Assembly: GCA_039188505.1 (NCBI GenBank)
Contig: JBCCZC010000210.1
Location: 1-9,713, forward strand
Source: JBCCZC01 sp039188505
Lineage (GTDB): Bacteria; Pseudomonadota; Gammaproteobacteria; Xanthomonadales; SZUA-38
Reading direction: 5' to 3'
Length of the DNA: 9,713 nt
Each line of letters begins with the position of its first letter. The stretch's first letter is position 1. This document shows positions 5,333-9,713 of the stretch, one piece after another. The notes beneath the pieces are model-generated. The model made no database searches and was not told the DNA's origin. It saw nothing but the letters and a program-made list of their open reading frames with translations. A program made the position numbers and the translations under genes.

Positions 5333-6481
5333 TCAGCCGAAGGGTGCGTAAAGGCTGTGCTGCGGCTCGGTGAACCAGGCCGCGCCGTTGTCGGTGATGT
5401 GGAAGTGGTCCTCGAGCCGGACTCCGAACTTGTCGGGCACGACGATCATCGGCTCGTTCGAGAAGCACATGCCCGGGGCGAGCGGCGTCTCATCACCGCG
5501 CACGAGATAGGGCCCCTCGTGGATCTCGAGGCCGATGCCGTGACCGAGCCGATGCGGCAGACCCGGCAGCGCGTAATCCGGCCCGAGCCCGTGCTCCTCG
5601 AGCACGCTGCGGGCGACGGCATCCAGCGCCTCGCAGGGCACGCCGGGCCGGGCCGCCGCGAAGGCGGCCGCCTGGGCCTGCTTTTCTAGATCCCAGAGCC
5701 GCTCGATGCGCGCGTCGACTTCGTCGAGTGCATAGGTGCGGGTGATGTCCGAGTTGTAGCCCTCGAGGGCGCAGCCCGTGTCGATGAGGACGAGCTCCCC
5801 GGGCTGCAGCGCCGGGTCGCCGGGAATGCCGTGGGGATGCGCGGTCGCGGGGCCGAACTGCACCGCGCAGAAGGTGCTGCCATCGTCCGCCCCCGCGGCC
5901 CGGTGGAGGCGATCGATCTCGGTCCGCACCTCGCTCGACCGGGTCCCGGGCTCGAGCTGTTCGAAAACGGTCCGGTGCACCTCGAGCGTGATCTGCTTCG
6001 CAGCACGCATGAGCGCCAGCTCGGCGGCCGACTTCTGCGCGCGCAGCGGGGCAATCAGGTCGTGGGCGGATCGCCAACGTGCGGCGGTCGCCGCCGCAAC
6101 CAATGCATCGGCGTGGCCGAACGCGCAGTTGGGATCGAGCGCCACGGTTCCGGTCCCGAGGTCCGCGAGCAGCGTCGCGACGAGCGCATGCGGATTCTCG
6201 TGCTCTTCCCAGTAGCGCGCGTCGTCGAACGGGACCGGGACCGACGCGACGAGGGACGAGGCCTCGAAGCGAGGTGCGACGAATACCAGCCGTTCGGGAC
6301 GCACGATCGCGCAGACCAGGCGCTCGGTCGCACCCCAGGCCAATCCCGTCACGTAGCGCAGGTTGGCGCCGGGCGTGAGCACCACGGCGTCGACGCCGGC
6401 CTCGGCCATGCGTCCGCGCAGCGCCTCGAGCCGCCCTGCGCGTTCTTCGTTGCCGATCCTCGGCGCGGTCTTTTCCGTCAT
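5333..6481 (-). CDS. M24-family Xaa-Pro peptidase (prolidase/aminopeptidase P-like)
   Basis: A 382-residue protein with a creatinase-type N-terminal domain (about 1-145) and a pita-bread catalytic domain. All five dinuclear-metal ligands are visible: Asp234 in LIDTG, Asp245 in NSDITRTY, His314 in HRLGHGIG, Glu343 in SNEP and Glu357 in RLEDH. His310, His215 and His218 probably line the active site. Such enzymes cleave Xaa-Pro bonds in dipeptides or peptide N-termini in the cytoplasm. The ATG overlaps the TGA of the upstream aldehyde dehydrogenase gene by one base (TGATG) and has no clear Shine-Dalgarno, so reinitiation coupling is likely. As the last gene of a hydroxyproline operon it probably frees proline or hydroxyproline from dipeptides. 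Dipeptidase versus aminopeptidase cannot be decided from sequence. Confidence 0.9.
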   Translation of the reverse strand: MTEKTAPRIGNEERAGRLEALRGRMAEAGVDAVVLTPGANLRYVTGLAWGATERLVCAIVRPERLVFVAPRFEASSLVASVPVPFDDARYWEEHENPHALVATLLADLGTGTVALDPNCAFGHADALVAAATAARWRSAHDLIAPLRAQKSAAELALMRAAKQITLEVHRTVFEQLEPGTRSSEVRTEIDRLHRAAGADDGSTFCAVQFGPATAHPHGIPGDPALQPGELVLIDTGCALEGYNSDITRTYALDEVDARIERLWDLEKQAQAAAFAAARPGVPCEALDAVARSVLEEHGLGPDYALPGLPHRLGHGIGLEIHEGPYLVRGDETPLAPGMCFSNEPMIVVPDKFGVRLEDHFHITDNGAAWFTEPQHSLYAPFG

Positions 6482-7917
6482 CAGCAGCCCACGTAGGTCG
6501 TCTTCACCGTGGTGTAGAACTCGTTCGCGTAGCGGCCCTGCTCACGCTGACCGTAGCTCGAGCCCTTGGTGCCACCGAAGGGTACGTGATAATCGACGCC
6601 CGCCGTAGGCAGGTTGACCATGACCATGCCAGCCGCGCTTTCGCGCTTGAATCGCGTCGCGGCCGCCAGCGAACGCGTGCAGATGCCCGCCGAAAGGCCG
6701 AAGGCGGTGTCGTTGGCAACGGTCAGGGCCTCGTCGAGATCCGCAACGCGGATCGTGGTCGCCACCGGGCCGAAAATCTCTTCCCGGTTGATGCGCATGG
6801 CGTTGTCGGTATCGGCGAACAAGGCGGGCGCAAGATAGAAGCCCGGAGTATCTCGGGTCAGTCGCTCGCCACCCGTCACCAGGCGGGCCCCTTCCGACCG
6901 GCCGATCTCGAGATAGTCGAGATCCTGGTCCAGCTGGCGCTGGTCGACGACCGGGCCGATGTCGGTCCCGGCTTTCAGCGCGTCGTCGACGCGGAGCGCT
7001 GCGATCCGATCGCTCAGCGCATCCACGAAGCGGTCGTGGATCGCGTCGTCGACGATGAGCCGCGAGGACGCCGTGCACCGCTGCCCCGTCGAGAAGTAGG
7101 CGCCGTTGACGGCGACCTCGACGGCCTGCTCGAGGTCGGCATCGGCGAGCACCACCAGCGGGTTCTTCCCGCCCATCTCGAGCTGGTACCGGGCGCCGCG
7201 GCCGGCGCAGGCCGCCGCCACGCGCTGGCCCGTCGCAACGGATCCCGTGAAGGAAATGCCCTTGACTCGGGGATCGTCGAGCAGCGCCTGTCCCACGACG
7301 GCGCCGGATCCCATGACCAGGTTGAAGGCGCCGGCGGGGAGGCCCGAGCGCGAGATGATCTCGGCGAGCGCCCAGGCGCAGCCGGGCGTCAGCTCGGCGG
7401 GCTTGCAGACCACCGTGTTGCCGTAAGCCAGCGCCGGCGCGATCTTCCACGCGGGAATCGCGATCGGGAAGTTCCAGGGCGTGATGGCCCCGACGACGCC
7501 GAGCGGTTCGCGACGGACCTCGACCTCCACGCCCGGCCGCACCGAGGGCAGGCTGTCGCCCTCGAGGCGGAGCGCTTCGCCGGCGAAGAACTTGAAGATC
7601 TGGCCGGCGCGGGCCGCCTCGCCGATGGCTTCGGGCAGCGTCTTACCCTCCTCCCGCGCGAGCAGGCGACCCAGCTCGTCCTTGCGCGCCAGGATCTCGG
7701 TGCCGATCGCGTCGAGGCAGCCGAAGCGCTGCTGCACGCCGCTCCGCGACCAGCTGGCGAACGCGTCCGACGCGGCCGCCACCGCGTCCCGGGCCTGGGC
7801 TTCGTCAGCCGAGGCGTACACGCCGACGACGTCGTCGGTGTTCGACGGGTTGATGTTCTCCATCGCTTCGAAGGAGGAAACCCACTCGCCGCCGATGAGG
7901 TGCTTGTACTCAGCCAT
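6481..7917 (-). CDS. Aldehyde dehydrogenase, probably alpha-ketoglutarate semialdehyde dehydrogenase
   Basis: A 478-residue NAD(P)-dependent aldehyde dehydrogenase of normal family length. Motifs in order are TPWNFP (146-151, with the oxyanion Asn149), CKPAE with Lys172 for cofactor binding, FTGS (223-226), the general base Glu247 in LEMGG, the nucleophile Cys281 in GQRCTASSR, and EEIFGP (379-384). The operon with a hydroxyproline epimerase and a D-amino-acid oxidoreductase points to oxidation of 2,5-dioxopentanoate to 2-oxoglutarate, the last step of hydroxyproline catabolism. ATG 7917 is chosen because IGGEWV, the typical family start, follows at once and a purine-rich AAGAGAGAGAG lies just upstream. 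It begins 25 bases after the oxidoreductase stop. Succinate-semialdehyde or other semialdehyde activity remains possible. No active residue is missing. Confidence 0.9.
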   Translation of the reverse strand: MAEYKHLIGGEWVSSFEAMENINPSNTDDVVGVYASADEAQARDAVAAASDAFASWSRSGVQQRFGCLDAIGTEILARKDELGRLLAREEGKTLPEAIGEAARAGQIFKFFAGEALRLEGDSLPSVRPGVEVEVRREPLGVVGAITPWNFPIAIPAWKIAPALAYGNTVVCKPAELTPGCAWALAEIISRSGLPAGAFNLVMGSGAVVGQALLDDPRVKGISFTGSVATGQRVAAACAGRGARYQLEMGGKNPLVVLADADLEQAVEVAVNGAYFSTGQRCTASSRLIVDDAIHDRFVDALSDRIAALRVDDALKAGTDIGPVVDQRQLDQDLDYLEIGRSEGARLVTGGERLTRDTPGFYLAPALFADTDNAMRINREEIFGPVATTIRVADLDEALTVANDTAFGLSAGICTRSLAAATRFKRESAAGMVMVNLPTAGVDYHVPFGGTKGSSYGQREQGRYANEFYTTVKTTYVGC

Positions 7918-7920
7918 CGT

Positions 7921-7933
7921 CGCTCTCTCTCTT
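7921..7933 (-). promoter_or_regulatory. GA-repeat ribosome binding region for the aldehyde dehydrogenase
   Basis: Read on the minus strand, AAGAGAGAGAG precedes ATG 7917 with several overlapping GAGAG registers at workable spacing. It is an atypical Shine-Dalgarno and a simple-repeat tract that could vary in length between strains. It occupies the only real intergenic gap (25 bp) in the minus-strand operon. Confidence 0.5.
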
Positions 7934-7942
7934 AATCCTGTG

Positions 7943-9193
7943 TCAGTGGAACCGGGCGGGCGCATAGGCATCCGCCGGGATGTGCGTGGGCTGCCCGGCC
8001 ACGAGTTCGGCCAGCAGCTTGCCGGTGCCGGGCGCCATCATCATGCCAAGCATCTGGTGCCCAGTCGCCGCGAATGCGTTCTCCAGGCCCGGCAGGCGTC
8101 CGATGATCGGCAGGCTGTCCCAGGTCATCGGCCGCCAGCCGAACCAACGGTGCCGCGTCGGCGGCGGTGGTGACCGCAGAAAGGCCGCCGCCCCGGCCCG
8201 CAGCTGCGCGACCCGTCCCTCGGGAATCGTCTCGTCGAAGCCGACGAACTCCATCATGGACCCGATACGCAAACCGTCCTCGAACGGCGTGATCGCCACA
8301 CCCTTCTCGGGCAGGAGGATCGACGTCGTCGGGCAGGGATCCGGTCGGTCGGTCGTCACGGCGTAGCCCTTGCCGGGTTCGACCGGCAGGGCACGTCCGA
8401 AATGCCGGGACAGCGCTCGGCTGAACGCGCCGGCCGCGAGGACCACGTGGCCCGGGCGGAAGATGTCGCGCCGGGTGCGCACCGCGACGACGCGCCCCCG
8501 ATCCATCTCGAGACCTTCGAAAGCGCAGTATTCGATGAAGCGGACGCCGCGCGCTTCGAGCGCCGCCGACCAGCTCCGGCCGAGGCGCTGGGGATCCAGG
8601 CTCGCGTCCCGGGGATAGAAGAAGCCGCCGGCGAGGTCAGGCCGGAGGGAGCGATCGACGCCCTCGAGGTGCGCAGCGTCGACGGCTTCGGCCGCGACGC
8701 CGAACTCGCCGGCGAGGCGCTCGTTCATGCGAGCGAAGGCATCGAGGTTTCGAGGCTCGGCGAAGAGATAGAGGAGACCGTGCGGGCTCCAGCCGCAGTC
8801 GAACGCTGGCGCGAGGCGCTCGAACTCGTCGAAGGAGGAGTCCAGCAGCGCCTTGAGGTTCGCGGCGGCGTGCGCCACTCGCCTCGGCCCGCAGTGGCGG
8901 ACGAACTGGAACAGCCAGCGCAGCAGGTCGAGGTCGGCCCGCAGGCGAACGCGGAACGGGGAGGACCGGTCGAAGAAGGACGCGATCGCCGTCCGGAGCG
9001 CGCCCGGCGAGTTCAGCGGCAGGACGTGGCTCGGCAGGATGTGTCCGCAGTTGCCCCGGGAGCACCCGCCGGCGATCTCGCCGCTGTCGATCACCGTCAC
9101 CTCGAAGCCCGCGTCGGCGAGATAGTGGGAACAAGCCAGGCCGACAACGCCCGCGCCGATGACCAGGACGGAATCCTGTGCCGCGCGCGTCAC
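7943..9193 (-). CDS. FAD-dependent D-amino-acid oxidoreductase (DadA/D-hydroxyproline dehydrogenase-like)
   Basis: A 416-residue flavoprotein of the DAO/DadA superfamily. GAGVVG (13-18) and Asp36 form the FAD-binding Rossmann motif at the N-terminus. GCSRGNCGHILPSHVLPL (43-60) is the conserved loop after it. WFGWRPMTWDSLPIIG (350-365) and TGHQMLGMMMAPGTG (377-391) close the FAD and substrate site. The frame is open further upstream, but homology begins at GTG 9193. That start overlaps the epimerase stop as GTGA and has GAGG upstream, so it is preferred. Directly after a hydroxyproline epimerase, the likely reaction is oxidation of cis-4-hydroxy-D-proline to the pyrroline-4-hydroxy-2-carboxylate. 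Proline-type or general D-amino acids are alternative substrates. No partner subunits of the multi-subunit dehydrogenase type are present here, so a single-subunit enzyme is inferred. Two Cys in the glycine-rich loop are unusual. Confidence 0.9.
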   Translation of the reverse strand: MTRAAQDSVLVIGAGVVGLACSHYLADAGFEVTVIDSGEIAGGCSRGNCGHILPSHVLPLNSPGALRTAIASFFDRSSPFRVRLRADLDLLRWLFQFVRHCGPRRVAHAAANLKALLDSSFDEFERLAPAFDCGWSPHGLLYLFAEPRNLDAFARMNERLAGEFGVAAEAVDAAHLEGVDRSLRPDLAGGFFYPRDASLDPQRLGRSWSAALEARGVRFIEYCAFEGLEMDRGRVVAVRTRRDIFRPGHVVLAAGAFSRALSRHFGRALPVEPGKGYAVTTDRPDPCPTTSILLPEKGVAITPFEDGLRIGSMMEFVGFDETIPEGRVAQLRAGAAAFLRSPPPPTRHRWFGWRPMTWDSLPIIGRLPGLENAFAATGHQMLGMMMAPGTGKLLAELVAGQPTHIPADAYAPARFH

Positions 9194-9713
9194 GCCACGC
9201 CTCGCCAGAACGGATCCGTCGCCTGGAAAACGAGGGTCGAGTCCGCGTAGACGTGGGCCTCGCCGGTGATGCTCGGCGCAATGCGGCCCGGCGTCATGGC
9301 GGGCTCGAAGCGGCCCTCGAAGCGGCTGCCGATGATGCTCTCCTGAACCCAGCGTTCGCCCGGCGCGAGCCGGCCGTCGGCGGCGAGGCACGCCAGCTTC
9401 GCGCTCGTCCCTGTTCCGCACGGTGACCGGTCGTAGGCTCCGCCCGGGCAGAGGACGAAGTTGCGGCTGTCGGCCCGACCGTCCTCGACGGCTTCGAAGA
9501 ACTCGATGTGATCGATCTCCGCGCCGTCGGTGCCCATGATGCCGGCCGCCGCGAGCGCCCGCCGGATGCGCCAGCCTGCGTCGGTCAGGGCCGGGATGTT
9601 CTCGCGGACCAGCGAGACAGGTGCGTCGTCGACGAGAAAGAACCAGTTGCCGCCCCAGGCGACGCTGCCCGTGACAACGCCGAGACCGTCGACAGCGACT
9701 TGCACGTCCGCTG
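9190..9713 (-). CDS. 4-hydroxyproline 2-epimerase (proline racemase family), 3' part
   Basis: About 173 C-terminal residues are present and the frame runs off the right edge, so roughly the first half, with the MCGH catalytic Cys, is outside the window. WGGNWFF near the edge and SPCGTGTSAKLA are hallmarks of the proline racemase family, and the second catalytic Cys is present in CGTGTS. It is followed by a Gly/Glu-rich ESIIGSRFEGRFE region also typical of the family. The WGGNWFF signature and the linkage to a D-amino-acid oxidoreductase and a semialdehyde dehydrogenase favour 4-hydroxyproline 2-epimerase over proline racemase or trans-3-hydroxyproline dehydratase; the dehydratase would lack this Cys. 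It interconverts trans-4-hydroxy-L-proline and cis-4-hydroxy-D-proline in the cytoplasm. The stop overlaps the downstream GTG start, so it is the first visible gene of this operon. Confidence 0.9.
   Translation of the reverse strand, partial: ADVQVAVDGLGVVTGSVAWGGNWFFLVDDAPVSLVRENIPALTDAGWRIRRALAAAGIMGTDGAEIDHIEFFEAVEDGRADSRNFVLCPGGAYDRSPCGTGTSAKLACLAADGRLAPGERWVQESIIGSRFEGRFEPAMTPGRIAPSITGEAHVYADSTLVFQATDPFWRGVA

Noticed and set aside
7918..7971. Upstream extension of the aldehyde dehydrogenase to 7971
   Set aside because: It would overlap the end of the oxidoreductase gene and adds non-homologous residues. ATG 7917 begins directly at the family's usual N-terminus and has a purine-rich site before it.
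9194..9421. N-terminal extension of the oxidoreductase frame upstream of GTG 9193
   Set aside because: It is Arg/Pro/His-rich antisense-like sequence lying over the epimerase coding region in another frame, and the FAD motif follows GTG 9193 directly with a good overlap arrangement.

Overview
This is a high-GC window densely packed with genes. It looks like a chromosomal segment of a Gram-negative bacterium, most likely a pseudomonadote and plausibly a gammaproteobacterium. That inference rests on a lipobox lipoprotein resembling ClsC/YmdC-type phospholipase D proteins, a Tat-like leader, and GTG/TTG starts in GC-rich codon use. The genus cannot be named. No rRNA, tRNA, CRISPR array, transposase or integrase was recognised.

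Layout. Positions 1-290 hold two near-identical 145-bp tandem units. Each carries a truncated 5' end of an aspartate/glutamate-racemase-like gene plus its upstream region. They lead in the same phase into the intact racemase gene (285-1007). A hairpin-rich 79-bp spacer follows. Then come four tightly spaced plus-strand genes: a lipoprotein phospholipase-D/cardiolipin-synthase-like protein (TTG start, 1087-2634), a flavin amine oxidase with a Tat-like leader (2653-4026), a glutathione-S-transferase-like protein with a C-terminal membrane segment (4016-4906), and a small DUF5990-like protein (4903-5328). Gaps are 18 bp or overlaps, so these four probably form one operon of unknown joint function. 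It may act at the cell envelope, since three of the four proteins carry export or membrane features.

Converging on it with only 4 bp between stop codons is a minus-strand operon read right to left. It contains the 3' part of a 4-hydroxyproline 2-epimerase (from the right edge to 9190), a DadA-type FAD D-amino-acid oxidoreductase (9193-7943), an aldehyde dehydrogenase of the alpha-ketoglutarate-semialdehyde type (7917-6481) and an M24 Xaa-Pro peptidase (6481-5333). Together they make a coherent route for hydroxyproline use: release of imino acid from X-Pro/X-Hyp dipeptides, epimerisation of trans-4-hydroxy-L-proline to cis-4-hydroxy-D-proline, FAD-dependent oxidation, a deamination step whose enzyme is not in this window, and oxidation of the semialdehyde to 2-oxoglutarate.

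The most unusual part is the left edge. It has a 145-bp tandem array of racemase gene starts forming chained small ORFs, and the racemase itself has Asp where the first catalytic Cys is expected. The array may be biological or a contig-end assembly artefact, and the sequence alone cannot decide.
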